From Apostichopus japonicus (lineage: Eukaryota; Echinodermata; Holothuroidea; Aspidochirotida; Stichopodidae), in the NCBI RefSeq assembly GCF_037975245.1, contig NC_092579.1, forward strand, positions 18,039,678 to 18,103,677: 64,000 nucleotides of DNA, given 5' to 3'. Below the pieces are notes generated by a model. That model ran no database searches. It was given only the letters and a program-made list of their open reading frames with translations, and was not told the origin of the DNA. The position numbers and the translations under genes were made by a program. This document shows positions 32,638-54,641 of this stretch, piece after piece (the stretch's first letter is position 1; every line of letters begins with the position of its first letter).

Positions 32638-34847
32638 GGGTCAAATCCCTATTTTCCACGACGCACGGGGCCCGGAACACATAAAAGAAATACTAATTCT
32701 GTTTTTGACTTAGACAAAATAACAAACAGCTCCTATTGACTTTGTGTTAGCTCCGTGGGGGGTTGCAAATGTCCAAAGGCCCCAATCCCAAACCCCAAAC
32801 AGTATGGTACTCATTAGCATTTCTTTCATGTGTTCCAGGCCCCTTATTTATAGGGTCCTACATGTCCCTTCTGATGCTTTTCTTTTTCAACTTTAACTCA
32901 GGGGTGGATCCAGGATTTTTAAGTCCCCTCTTGTCCCTGGGGGTCATTAAACCAACTTCCATTGATGCTGGGGAAGAACCCCAGAAAAGGAAAAAAGTTT
33001 TACTTGAAATGTGGCATTCTGAGGCACATATATGCTATAAATTTGGCCTATAATTAGGTCTATATGCAAGGTTGTGCCAACAACCACTTTTTAATTTTTG
33101 TGTGAAGTTTAGTTTAGTCCAAAAAAAAGATCATGAGGGACACTCAAGTCCCCATCAAGGACCCTATAGCAGAGAAACAAAACTCAAGACACAAACACTC
33201 AGACCAGATTACAATGCTTAAAGTGCTTGTCCAAAGCATTCTTAAACCCATTCACACTACTTGCAAGTACAACTTTCTCAGGCAAACCGTTCCACTCATT
33301 CGCAACCGTATGAAAAAAACGGTATGCCAAATATTAATCCTACTTTTATGACTTGACAATGAGTTGCAGACAATGACCTCTGGTGAAAAAGAAAGGGACG
33401 ATTCTGGCTGGATTTTGTATGGAGCTGTAAAAGGTATCCATATCTGGATCCAACCAGTAATGGTAGAATTAAATAAATAAATCAAATAAAAACTATCACA
33501 GACAACATAGGTAATGAGAAAAGACTTTTTATTTCCAAGTTTACAAATTTCTAACAAAGAAACAAAAGCATTTTACACAAGTACATTGACATAACTATGT
33601 AATTCTGTGTGTTGACATTGATCCAGAAAATATTCCAGAACTGTAACGGTAACCTAGTATATAGCAATAGTATATAGTTATATATTTTGAAGCTGTAGCC
33701 TGTTCCATAAGCCTGTAAAGTAACCAATATCTGTTGTAATTCAGGAAATTGCCAGTAAGAACTCGATTTGAACCAGAAGATATTTTAAGCACTGGCATCT
33801 GTTATCAAGTGACTAAAATTGTGAAATTCTAGGGTCTGAAGACGAATGCATATTTTCAATCAGGAGATTAAAAAAAAGATCGTTTAGGCTCATTAATGAT
33901 GCAGACTATCCTATTGTCTAGGGGCCTATAGCTTGAAGGGAAGGTAGTGGAGAGAACTGGGAGGGGGCCGTGTGGGCCAATACTTTGAGTTGAAAAATGC
34001 AGCTTTAACAAACTAAAAATAATTTCTGAAATATCACTGAATCTTGAACAAATGTTGCACATGATTTATCAATAGCTAGACAACTTTGTGACAGTGACAA
34101 ACGATAAAATCCACTACGTGCATAAAGTGCATCAGTTGTGTGCAGACAGGTAAGTGTAAGAGAACATTACATTGGTCATACAGTGACAAACTTTAATTGA
34201 CATCGAGCAAGCAAAGTAACATGATGTAACAACACTTAACGGAGTAAAGTGGAGAATAGCTAGAAATGCAAGCAGGTCTTGCATATATCATATCTGGTTA
34301 AGAAATATCCGCCCTACGGATAAAAATTGACTGTCACAACTCACAATAACGTTAAAATGTTTCAATCTGCCTGCATATCCTCTCGACAGCAATAAACTAA
34401 AGATCTGCTGAGAAACTTTCCAGTAATCATCTCATCCTTTCACATGCACACAACTGTTTAATTCAAAACATTATATTTTGCTATCATCCAAAACTTAAGG
34501 GATTATTTCTGAGAAAAACTTATATTGTTAGAATGCCACACATTGCTTTGTTCTGAAGCACCAACTGCCGGTCCTACCATTTTCGTTGACCTTGTTGAGA
34601 ATACGAAGAAATCGACATGTTTTGCCATTTGTTTTCAGAAGACTACTTCCAAACTTCACCTTTTGTTATCTACCTCCACAAGCTTGACAACACCTCCATA
34701 GAGATGAGATGACATATGACTGCTATCTTTGCAGACTTGCGTTTCCGCTGGTCACTCGCACGGTGCTAACTGACGGTCTGGCATTTACGGTCATGATTAC
34801 GTTGAAACAGAGAGAAGGCTGGAGTAAGGAGAGATTCTTTCCAAGGG
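32638..34847. other. No gene seen downstream of PDAP1
   Basis: It contains the second half of the dispersed direct repeat (about 32728-32815) and a fragment CAGGGGTGGATCCAGGATTT near 32899 that looks like a transposon end. TTTATT at 33528-33533 could be a distal minus-strand polyadenylation signal for PDAP1, giving a 1.3-kb 3' UTR, but this is weak. Confidence 0.4.
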
Positions 34848-37800
34848 TTATTTCCTGCTCTCCTTGGCAGCTTCTCTAGCTGAGGGACAAACAAGGATTA
34901 AAGCAAATGACAAATCATCTAATAGGTCATAAAATAACATCTCTGTTGCATCAGATTCGTTACGACACATTCTTAACTATGCAAAACACAAAAAAATTGG
35001 CATCACTCATGTTTATCTCACAATGTTCAATGACGTAAAATTTTCTGCAACAGAAACACAGACAGCATATACCCAGGGGTGAAGGGCTGGGGGGGGGGAC
35101 CTTGCTTCACCTATGAGCCACATACTGTACCATAAACTGCAGATGTTTGAAAGCTGCAAGTCACACAGCAAATTGTCAATTTACCATTTATTTACAATTT
35201 ATATTCATTCTGATGCAAAAAAAGGAGTACTGCCGAGACATTCCATGAGCTGCCCAATTAAAATGTCTTAGAGTGGCATGTGGCTGAAGAACCAGGTATA
35301 AACTATACCGCTTACAGCACGGCTGACACCAACACAAATCAAATTAAACGAATAAAGCATTGTCTCTTTGTTATTGAGGTTGTAAATGAAAAAAATGACA
35401 GGCTTTTATGGAAACTTTGATCATTCCAAAACTCGGATCTGCAAGAACCATCACCTCTTTCAAAGGAAATAAATGAATCGTCCCTCACTAGTCTATCTAT
35501 CACATGAGTTAATAGTGATGAATGAGACTGCTTCTCTTTAACAATACAGACAAAAAGCCAATCGGAAGTACTACTTTAACTTATTCTAAAGTTAATGATA
35601 ACCTACCTTTCTTTTCTGCATCTCTCTTTCTGGCCGCGTCTTCTCTCTGTTTCTTGATGATGGCGAGACGTGCTAGGTCAGCCTGTGCCTCGTGTGTTTT
35701 GCCCTGAGCTTGTAATTGCCTATACCTGTTCCTTTCTTGTTGTTTTTGTAGTTCTTCCCTAAAAAGGACAACAAGGAATTGAGATGAGTTTTTACAGCCC
35801 CTGTTTCACAGCTTTCATTGAGTCTAATATAACTTTTGAGTATATTTTGGTTTGTCGGTGAGCGATCTACCTTGGTAAACGATACTATTTTAAGATCAAA
35901 CTGTGCTGCAAAAGCGGGTTCCCCGGCCAATTTCAAGTGATACAATTATATGCATGTATCACATTCATACATCCGATGGCATCGTTTCTGATGGACGGGG
36001 ATTTTCCTTAATTTAGATTCCTAGTTTCTGGTGAGTGATTAGTTGGCTTCACATCCTTATCCTTGTGGTCAAGATGAAAATTTCAATGATTTGATCTTGG
36101 CTAATATGAATTAAAGAAAATATTTAAGCTGACTCAAAATGCTAACTTTTATCTAGGTCAGTAACTTATTAGTTCCCCTTTAATTTCACACTGCACAGTG
36201 AAATAATATATTAATCATCTTGTTAATTGAATTTGTAGAGGTCAGTACAGAATAATATGCTTCATTGTTAATGCTGTCTCCCTATTATTCATCAAACAAT
36301 TCGGATGGAAATATGTCATTTCTACCGTAGGATAACAATTCAAACTATAGTTTTGTTTGCAGCTTTGACATCTCCCTCAGCATGCATATATATGTGAATA
36401 GCCTTTGCAGTTGCTGATGTTGCTGGGTCTCAATAATATGTGGCAAAGATGTGTGGGAGGCCAGTTGAATGAAATCTAAACTGCTAGGTAAACCAAAGGC
36501 GTGCACAAATGTTGACAAGCTCTTGTGTGTTACTGTTGCACAACAGCAAATGTGCACGGTCAGTAAATGAAGAATACCTTTCTCTTCTTGATAACTGTTG
36601 AGTAGTAGGAGTAGCGCTGTTGACATCTAAATCCCTGGCTTTCTTCATTTTATTGTGGCTTCTGTTGGGATTTGCAGTTTCTATTAAATGAGATATGCCT
36701 TTCTTCTTCTTGGTCTGCATAAATGGAAACCAAAAAAAAAAAGAATGTACTGATTTAGTTTAAGAGGATAGTCCAAACGAAATTTACATTTAGCTGATGA
36801 ACATGTACTACTGTAACAAAATTCTTAGCATCCTGGTGAAATCTGCTATCAATTCCAAACTTCATAATTTGTGCTACATTTTATCTCAAAAATGTACATC
36901 AAACAATCTTCTTCAAACTTGGAATGCATTAACATATCAATACACTACAGTCCTTGGGATATTTACTAATTCACATCACCTACTGTCAGAGAAAAACAAA
37001 GAAATGCAAAACTCATGTTTCCTGACAGTGTACAACTATGACACCACACATGTTTGCTTCAAGGTTCAGTTATATGGTACAGACTGACAATTTCAACTAC
37101 TGTATCAACGTTCTGAGAATGGAAGGTAGGAATTGCAAGCAAATTTGTTCTTCTTCAATAGTCAAAACAAAGTTTTCTTTCAAATTATCCATTAACATGA
37201 TTCATATTAAATCAACTTTTATCAGAATACAGAAGAAAACAATTTTATGTGAACCCCGGCCCACTCATTAATATTCATGAGATGGGAACCACAAACAATA
37301 GGACACATCATGGGGTAGATACGTACCTACCATGGCGTTGACTCAGCTTCTGCTTCTTGAGATATCGTGTTTACAAGCTGTCCGTCACACACACACACAC
37401 ATACGCCATCACGATCACAAAGGGTTTCTGAGCCTTTGGCATTGTAACCAAACAGGCTTGCTTACATATACAGTGATCAAGAACTTGCAAGCTAGTCCAA
37501 AGGATATTGCTCAATTGCAGCATGTGTCAAATTGTAAAACTTACAATTTTCTTTTCCAACTAATTTCATTTCTGATTGGTGAAACTAGTGAACTTAAGAC
37601 GTGTTTGACCAATTCACTAAAATATGTGGTGAAAGAGTTCGCTGGAGCCAGAAATATTACAACATTATGAGACCGTTTCATCCTGAAGATAAAAGACCGC
37701 TCTCATCCACCAATTGTACATTTAGGAAAGTATTAACATACACTAGCTCTGACAAGTTGAGAGTATACTGTCAGCCCACACAGACAAATTAAGGTGAAGG

Positions 37801-39951
37801 GGTACTTCTTGCATGTTGTTGTTTAACATAAGTATGACTACAAAAGGTAATAGATGTGTTGACTATAACACAAAATGTTGCGATCACTTTACCCCATCAT
37901 CATCAGAGCTGGAGTCAGAATCTTCCTCTGAGCTAGATGGTGGAAAGTCCCTCGGTGGTTGTTTCATCTCAGTCGCAACTTCTTCCTCCTCCAAGTCACC
38001 TTCTTCCTCCCTCTTTTTCTACAAACGTACAAAACATTTCGGTGGCACATTAAGAGTGAATTAACTTAAGATATTCTTTAAGAAGCAAGTAGAACATTAA
38101 AAGTGAATTAACTTTTAAAAGAGATATTTTATAAGAAGCAAGTAGAACATTAGGGGTGAATTAATTTAAAAGATATTCTATAAGAAGTAAGTAAAACATT
38201 AAGAGAGAATTAACTTAAGATATTCTATAAGAAGCAAGTAGAACATTAAGAGTGAACTAATTTAAAAGATATTCTATGAGAAGTAAGTAGAACATTAAGA
38301 GAGAATTAACTTAAGATATTCTACAGTATAAGAAGCAAGTAGAACATTAAGAGTGAATTAATTTAAAAGATATTCCATAAGAAGCAAGTAGAACTTCGAG
38401 GATTGACGGTTCTTTTGTGCTAAGCCTAAGATTATACATCTGGTTTAATACAAGAGTAGACCCATTAGCAGAGCGAGGAGAGTAGGAGAGGGGAAAGGGT
38501 TTGGTGGGTTCAAGTTTTCATGACAAACAGTACCACCCGAGTTTTCCATCAATATCAAAATTTTATCAATTTTAAGATAGATCTGCCACCTCCCAAGGAT
38601 ATATTCGTACTTCAAACTACTTCAAACTAGTCTGTACTTCAAACTTTGGTTATGGAAATGCTAAGTGTTAACTGATATCTAATTCCAATCAGATTTAGAG
38701 TACCGAATGCATAGTATTACACATTCTACTGTGAGATTACTAGACTTATTGCATTAAGTGACAATATAGCATTGAACATTTGTGCTCATCTTAGAGTATG
38801 TCTACAGTAGTGCAGTTTTTGTGTCAACTAGCTCCAATTAAAACCTAGTGCTTTCTTAAACAATAAGATTCTATAATAAATTGCCTAAAACATGTAATTT
38901 AGTACATGTCATCAGTAAGCTTTGTACTGTAGGCCTAGGTGTACAGTGAACAGACTGCCAGTTTCTGTAGAGCTACAGTATTAAGTACTGTCTACAGTAT
39001 TAGGCAAATGTTCTCACCTGTCTCTTCAATTCTTCTCTCATTTGGGCATCAATTTCGTCAGGATTTGTGAAGACCTTTCTCCCTCCCTTGTGACTTTTCT
39101 TCCCTCCTGTTTATGAAGAATGTTTCACAATAATTACATATCTGCTGCTCTTACCTGGTTATTCCAGTGGCAGACATGTGACCTTCAAATGGTACAGTAA
39201 GAGAAAATATTTCACACTGTTAGTTGAAAGCACCATCTCAATTATCTTGTTCCTAACTCAATGGCTGATTCAATGGAACCTATTTTGGCTAGCTAAGCCT
39301 AAGCCCTGGCATCTTCTCTGGAGAGCCGCAAATTTTCTTCAAAACCTTCACCTTCCTATAACAAACTTCTTATTTATGTATCCTTGAAACCAGATACATT
39401 TGGAATGTTTGCATCTTGAGAAGGTTCTCTGTATTTAGAATTTTGTGGAAATGTTTTTTTCCCCTGTAAATTATATGTGAGTTAATAAATATCAAGAAAA
39501 ACAAAACGTTTTCAGCTGAATCGCCATAATGATATCATGGCTCTGCTGTAGACAGATCTGTATTCACGAAATACTCTATGCATGATGTACAACACCAGCA
39601 AATCTGGAAAATTTGTATATCTTTGCCATATAAAATGCAATTGGATGCTTCATCCACAAGAATATCATTTTAAAGACAGGATTCGGATTCTAAATAGCCA
39701 TAGGGTACCTTAGGTTAGGCAAGTGCTAACGTTTAATACAAATATTCAACCCACATTGCGTGCAATGATGGAAGTTACTGGCTTAACGTTATGGAATATG
39801 GGTATTGCAGCCTAGGCCTAGCCTAACGCAGTAGTTAGCCGTGTTACTGTTGGCCAATGTATACTAAAGTGTGTAATATCGGGTCCCGCGGTTATCCGTC
39901 TAATAATTACATGGAAACAATTCTTAAATAAATCATACCTCTTCTCGACAT
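34848..39951 (-). CDS. PDAP1: 28-kDa heat- and acid-stable phosphoprotein (PDAP1), complete gene
   Basis: Six minus-strand exons: 39951-39939, 39106-39018, 38018-37893, 36714-36578, 35758-35607 and 34879-34848. They total 549 nt and encode 182 aa (human PDAP1 is 181 as I recall). The N-terminus MSRRGGKKSHKGGRKVFTNP and the segment DEIDAQMREEL match the family. Residues 62-75 are an acidic serine run (SSSEEDSDSSSDDD) with casein-kinase-2-type sites. ANPNRS near 91-96 corresponds to the family's ENPNR; LSRRERE follows, and QADLARLAIIKKQREDAARK (about 148-167) is the conserved C-terminal block. The protein is small, highly charged and probably disordered or helical; the family was described as PDGF-A-associated and is an RNA-linked, cytosolic protein. 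The first coding exon has only 13 nt, placed by frame and consensus donor GTATGA. Confidence 0.95.
38045..38395. repeat. Seven-copy ~47-bp tandem repeat
   Basis: The unit is about ACATTAAGAGTGAATTAACT plus TAAGATATTCTATAAGAAGC and AAGTAGA; two subtypes (AACTTAAGATATT and ATTTAAAAGATATT) tend to alternate. It lies in PDAP1 intron 2, within 30 bases of the exon 3 acceptor. Confidence 0.9.
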
Positions 39952-40220
39952 TATTTTGGTTTATTTGAAAAGTCTTGTTATAGTAATAACGGCAGAAATA
40001 GCTGACAGCTGGCAGGAAATATGACAGATGTAAACCGAATTGTGAAATGTTTAGTGACCATATTACAATGTATTCATTCAGCTAGCTTAGGCTATTCAAT
40101 TTATCGACAACGTGACAGCACACGTATGGAAAGCCGAATTGAGATCAGCCGTTCCTACCTGTCTTCAGTTGTTAAATTTCAATCGGAGACAGGAGGGGAT
40201 GGGATCGAAAATGAAGAAAG

Positions 40221-40369
40221 GTGGAGGAGGAGGAGGAGGAGGAGGAGGAGGAGGAGGAGGAGGAGGAGGAGGAGGAGGAGGAGGAGGAGGAGGAGGAGGA
40301 GGAGGAGGAGGAGGAGGAGGAGGAGGAGGAGGAGGAGGAGGAGGAGGAGGAGGAGGAGGAGGAGGAGGT
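40221..40369. repeat. (GGA)n triplet microsatellite
   Basis: About 150 bp of nearly pure GGA/AGG repeats, followed by more purine-rich sequence to 40440. It starts about 270 bases upstream of the PDAP1 start codon. Six-frame translation yields poly-Glu, poly-Gly, poly-Arg, poly-Pro and poly-Leu frames that are not genes. Confidence 0.97.
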
Positions 40370-40440
40370 GGTGGGGGAGGGTATAGGTGGGGGAGGGTAT
40401 AGGTAGGAGTGAGTGAGGGAGGGAAAATGGAGGTGAGAAA

Positions 40441-41138
40441 GGGTATTGATACTGGGACCAGGGATTTTTCAATACCTATAGTACATTTCACGAGGATATG
40501 ATGCAGTGCAACACATGATTCTTACCCCAATTTAGTAATAACAGTGTTTGGTAACGCATAGGAAAGTGTATTTTCATTCATATTCCTTGTGTCATCGGAG
40601 AGTAAGGGCAAATTTGAGCTTAGTCTCCCACTGGTGAAGCCACTAGATATCGCCAATTACATGACATGAAATGCCCCTTACAGAAATTGTGCAGCCTTGC
40701 ATCTAATGATAATCATTTGAGTCAACAACCAGTGTCACTGATTTCCTGCCTACGAGTCTTATCTGTCTAAGAAGAAGAACTTTCTTTGGTAACATAATAA
40801 ATTTAAGCACTCTGCTAAGAAGACATCTGTGAAGCATTTCGTTCAAGCGTAATAAACAGTGGTTTTGCCTGGCCATGTGGTTTGTGTACACAAGAGTGAT
40901 AAGCATCCAGCTCTACAGCTGGAGGTGTCAACTCCAGTTTAAACGTTCTGCTGAAAATCCGACCTGTGGCCCATATATCAGGAATTCAATAGTGTTCAGT
41001 TCTATAAGGGGCACTTTCATAGCATGTACGATGACAAATGATTCGATGAAAATTAATATAACAATAAAAGGAATATTTTCACTTAACAGAAATATGTAAG
41101 GTCAGCACTACTGTACTTGAAGTGGGCACAGTTTAGAT
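40441..41138. other. No gene seen
   Basis: Intergenic sequence between PDAP1 and the Charlie-like element, with no supported exon. Some frames of 67-74 codons have no recognisable content. Confidence 0.45.
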
Positions 41139-41536
41139 CAGGGTTGTCCAACCTACGGCCCGCGGGCCACAGTCCGGCCCGCCGCAGGGTTGCGTCCGGC
41201 CGGCCAGAGATGCTCTACGGTGCGAAATTTTAGTGAGCAGATTTATTGATAACAATTTGAAGCTATATAATCAATCATTCGAACCTTCTGGGTCCAAAAA
41301 ACTGCATACAGGACAGTTTGTGTGACACTCTCAGCGGAGGGGGGGGGGGGGGGCGGCTGGACTTTATTCATCTGTTTTACCAGGAAGGAAAATAAATCAG
41401 TGCGCTCCGCGCGCAGTGCTCACTTTTTTTTGGCCTTGGGCTTCGGGCAAAAAATCGAGCGTAGGGTTCATGCGGCCCCCTCCTTCATCATAATCATTCC
41501 ATGTGGCCCTCCTCTGCAAAAGGTTGGACAACCCTG
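41139..41536. mobile_element. hAT Charlie-like nonautonomous element
   Basis: 398 bp with ends CAGGGTTGTCCAACCTACGG and AGGTTGGACAACCCTG and an exact 8-bp duplication GTTTAGAT (41131-41138 and 41537-41544). The end followed by GGCCCGCGGGCC is the style of Charlie/Tip100 hAT elements in other animals. A G-run is near 41339-41353, and GCGCTCCGCGCGC near 41402 may be a remnant of the shared module. Confidence 0.9.
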
Positions 41537-41544
41537 GTTTAGAT

Positions 41545-43187
41545 CATCAAACATCAAGGTATTTGGGAAGATCTTTCTATTACAGACATACCTAGTTTCA
41601 ACACTATGTTGGAAGTTTTCTGAATAACCTGTTTTCTATATTGATCTAGTAACATTCAATGATGTTAGGAAAACCCTCATATGGTTGAACAATGGGTCAC
41701 AGAGATCCAGATAAGAAACTACGAAGGTTATATTTCACACCAAGGTCAGAAACCTAAAGACTCCGTTTCAGACCAGTTACAGCACCAATGTGTTCCTTAT
41801 GAATCATAGTATATTATATAGGTTGATGTTGCATAGTTATCTAGTTTAGATCAATGGTCAATGGAGGGTTACTGTGAAGACCTTTAAAATCGGTAAATGT
41901 AGGATAAAGTGAATAGACAGAAAGATATGTAAATATGTTAATTATTCATATTGTGTGTGAGGGTGCTTTTCTTTAAGATAGAGGTCATGTCAGCTCAACC
42001 TAGAATTATAGCTATCCAAACAATTCATAGACATATTTCCAATTTAAATAATGGGTCCTTTTGTATTTTGTGCAGGTCAAAGGTTACTTCAGACCAAATG
42101 CCCGTATTCTGAATAAATCACAACTGTGCCTCATACACTGAATTCAAGAGCTCTATTGGTACAAAAGATCATTTGAGATCAAAACTGAAAAAAAAATCAG
42201 CTGAAACTGTGATAACATATTCAGGCTTTTTCTTGTAAACCTTTTGTGCAAACCTTTGTCAGAGATGTGTTAAGATAAAAAAGACTGGGTAATATGAACT
42301 TTGGATAATCAGGGTTAATATAAAGAGTCAGAAATTGAGACAAAAAAAGATGAAAACAGTCTAAAAGCTTTCAAAGAGCAAATGAAGCCAAATTTATTTT
42401 GTAAGATTTCTCTTATCCAACATAGCACTGTAAACTTGTGAACATTTTACTATTTTCACTAATCCAGCATATGACTGGAATTTGGGTGATCACATTTCAG
42501 GTTTGAAATTCTAAGATGCAGTTCAGAAAGCAAGAGAACACCTTTAATATTTATGTTATAAGTCAACAAATATTAATTTGTGCATATTTATATTCATAGC
42601 AATTAGGTTTGTTGGTAAAAGTATTAATTATACATATTCAATTGACCGTGGTATGAAACAAAACCCTTTTCAATACTTTTAAACAGCAATGCAGCTAAAA
42701 TGTTCACTTTTCTCTCATTCCAAAGGAAATTACAATTGAATTTCACAGGAACCTAACACCAACTTGAACAGATCTTCTAAGCAGAGACAACCTATTCATT
42801 ATTTGCATGCATCATCTGACCACACCCCACCCTCCTCCTTCTCACCCATATCCCTTCCACTCCCCCCCTCACTCTATCATTAGTCTCTTAGTTATGTTTC
42901 TACTTAAATAATAGATTGCGGTTTATTAAACTTTCTCTCTATTAAATCACACATGCTTGTGCAAATATTGTGAGGGCATATTTTTACGTTTATAAACAAT
43001 AAATGATGCAGAAGAAAACGTTGAAGTTTCATTTTCAAATTCATGACCTGACAGGTTAATAGATCTTCAAAACAAACTCCAAAATGAAGGTGTTATAATG
43101 AAGGCTTTTCAAAGGATGAATGCTTTCAAAGGATGATCTTCAGCACACACATAAACAGTGTATCGTGATATATTAAAACATTGTCGC
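41545..43187. other. No gene seen downstream of ETFA
   Basis: AT-rich intergenic sequence, with no exon, RNA or complete element that I can support. Confidence 0.5.
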
Positions 43188-43193
43188 TTTATT
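43188..43193 (-). promoter_or_regulatory. Polyadenylation signal of ETFA
   Basis: AATAAA on the minus strand about 105 bases past the ETFA stop codon. Confidence 0.5.
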
Positions 43194-43298
43194 CCATGGA
43201 TATAAAAATGATTTTGATTCCCTTCAAATTTAAAGAAGAAATTTTCATATTTCCTGTTCCATACACATCTCAATTCTTTTTTTTTTGGTCATTTTTTC

Positions 43299-52283
<8,985 letters not shown>

Positions 52284-53883
52284 ATAAGTAGTACAGCCTT
52301 ATTTAGTCCTAGTTTTCGAACGCAGCATGTAGGGTAAGATATATCGCGGATTTAGTCCAACACTGGCGTACATAGAATGATTACTGGCGGAGTATATATA
52401 CGTTAATAACAAGGCCATGTATTATTACTTAGGAAGTAACTGACGATTCTTGGAAATGAAGTAGATATTGCAGTGTTTTTAAAACAACAAACCGATTGGG
52501 ATATCCTTCTGGAATTTCTGCCGACGATTCCGAACATCTTGAAATTGTTGTACGCTTGTAGGATTCTATGTTTTCATTAGTCCAATGTACCTGAAGGTGA
52601 CCGTAAAGGCTGTACAGTGTATATATGATGTAACCATTATATTCTGTATAGTTGAATTCGAGTCAAAGTAGTTACGCAAAACGCATGTTACAAAAGATGT
52701 AAGATTTAATTGCTGCCCTCAATTTTTTCATTACCTAAAGATGTTCAGCTTGCTAGCATGCAATGAAAGTCACCTGGGCCAATATACTACGGGCTCATTT
52801 CAAATAAGCCTATCCCGAAATTACATGAAAATATGCATGATGATAGAAACGTTTTACTGTCTATTTTTACAAATTAATATATATATTTAGCTCAAACTGT
52901 CACACTAAGTTCAATCCCATGTCAAACATGTTAAGATCCATTTGATGTATTTAAACGTAAACTAAGGAAATATTACACAAAAGGAAATTTGTCACAAACA
53001 GTGTTAATTATGAGTACTCGCTTGGTATAGAGCTGTCAATATATGTTACTGTGTTATAATTAGCAAACGTGGGCCGGTGGCACGTTATGGTCATTTCTGA
53101 AGCCAACTCACTAAAATAGTGTGGCGATCCAGATAGGATATGTGGGTTTCCGTTATTGTTTGTACCAAGTACCACTCAAATGCGTGCATCCGAGTATCAA
53201 AAGATCGCGGTGCCAGCGATTATTTATAAAGTGACGTAAGGGCTGGCAAAAGTGCGATCCGGGTAATTATTGTAGAGCGTCCGTCAGATAACCTATATAA
53301 AGGGTAACCACTCTATTATGTGACGGTTTTATTAATTAGAATGAATAGCTAAGAATTTTGAAGAAAAAAAAAATAATAGGCCTAACAACAAAACTTATTA
53401 ACACGTTTTACGATTGTTCTTATGTTGGACATGGAAAAGCTCCATAAGTGAGGAGTCGGATAGGAACTAGAGGAAGAAGATGGTGAGGTTGATGGTAGAC
53501 AATGGGTGTCTTTTTTATTTAATGAGATGTTTGAAAAATTCACAAGAAGTTAAGCTAATTTTCAAGAAGGAGAGGGTGGTGGAGGGGAGTTGTTGATATG
53601 TTTAAAAATATAATGGAATTAAGTTACACGTAGTACATCTTCTTCTGTATAGCAATAACTTAATAACTTGGTCAAGCTGTGATCAGTGTGGTCAAGATAC
53701 AAGTCACGTGAGTAGCCTAGCCTCCAATATCTTCAGCTACACAGAAGTTTTGGTACGGAAAGTAGGCCCTACTTGATCAAACCAAGGAGAAATATGCATT
53801 ACCATAGTTATCAGCTTAATCGCAAGGAAAACAACAGATATTTACATTTTCATGATCTAAAATGTGTTTTGGCAGTTCTTTGG
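52284..53883. other. No gene seen upstream of ETFA
   Basis: This should contain the ETFA promoter, but no clear core motif stands out. No coding exons or complete repeats are supported. Confidence 0.45.

Positions 53884-53981
<98 letters not shown>
53884..53981. repeat. (TA)n microsatellite
   Basis: A pure TA tract of about 98 bp in the ETFA-SDR intergenic region. Confidence 0.95.
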
Positions 53982-54277
53982 GTTTTCCGCTGGGTGAGTA
54001 AGATGTTCCGCTAAACTACTGTGTGGATAATTTTAATTAAAAGAGTTAAATTGTGTCTAAATGTGAAAGTAAAGATTATACTAAGAATATTATCTGGTTG
54101 TGTTTAAGTGCTTAAATTACGTATAAACGTTTGTTCCAATGGATATTAGTCTTCTCAGTATAATTAATAAGATGATTAATCAGGGGTTAATCTGCTTACG
54201 TTAGCTGTACTGAGATAATGACCTTTAAAGTCGGCGATTCGGACGGTTATCACCGATAGGCTATAAAGTCCATCTAC

Positions 54278-54633
54278 CAAGGGCGTAGGAACGGGGGGGC
54301 AGTGAAAAATATGAAGGGGCGGAAGTATTTTCCCGCCCCCCCCCCCGCTTCGCAAGTAAAAAAAATCCTTTTTCATTTCCAAATGAGAAAAAAATCTCAT
54401 TTGAAGCACCAAATTGCATCTAAGGCCAGGTGAAAATGCAAAATTATAAACAAAATGGAGTGGGTGGGTTGAAGTGTGCTATATTGCACCAAATTGCATC
54501 TGAGGCCACCTGGAAATGCAAACAATTTCCAAAGGGGAGGGGGAAACCCCCTCCCCTTACACCCCTCCCCCAGGCCTGCCATCAGTCTTCAGTCCCCCCC
54601 CCCACCACTCAAAAGTACCTTCCTACGCCACTG
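54278..54633 (+). mobile_element. hAT-like nonautonomous element, CAAGGGCGTAGG family, copy 2
   Basis: 356 bp, ends CAAGGGCGTAGGAACGGG and TTCCTACGCCACTG. The target duplication is CCATCTAC on the left (54270-54277) and CCATTTAC on the right (54634-54641), one mismatch. It is clearly the sister of 19686-20059, sharing the two GCACCAAATTGCATCT segments. Confidence 0.88.
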
Positions 54634-54641
54634 CCATTTAC

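Noticed and set aside
40021-40491. Overlapping open frames of poly-Arg, poly-Gly, poly-Glu, poly-Pro and poly-Leu
   Set aside because: All are readings of the (GGA)n microsatellite; none has a supported non-repeat domain.
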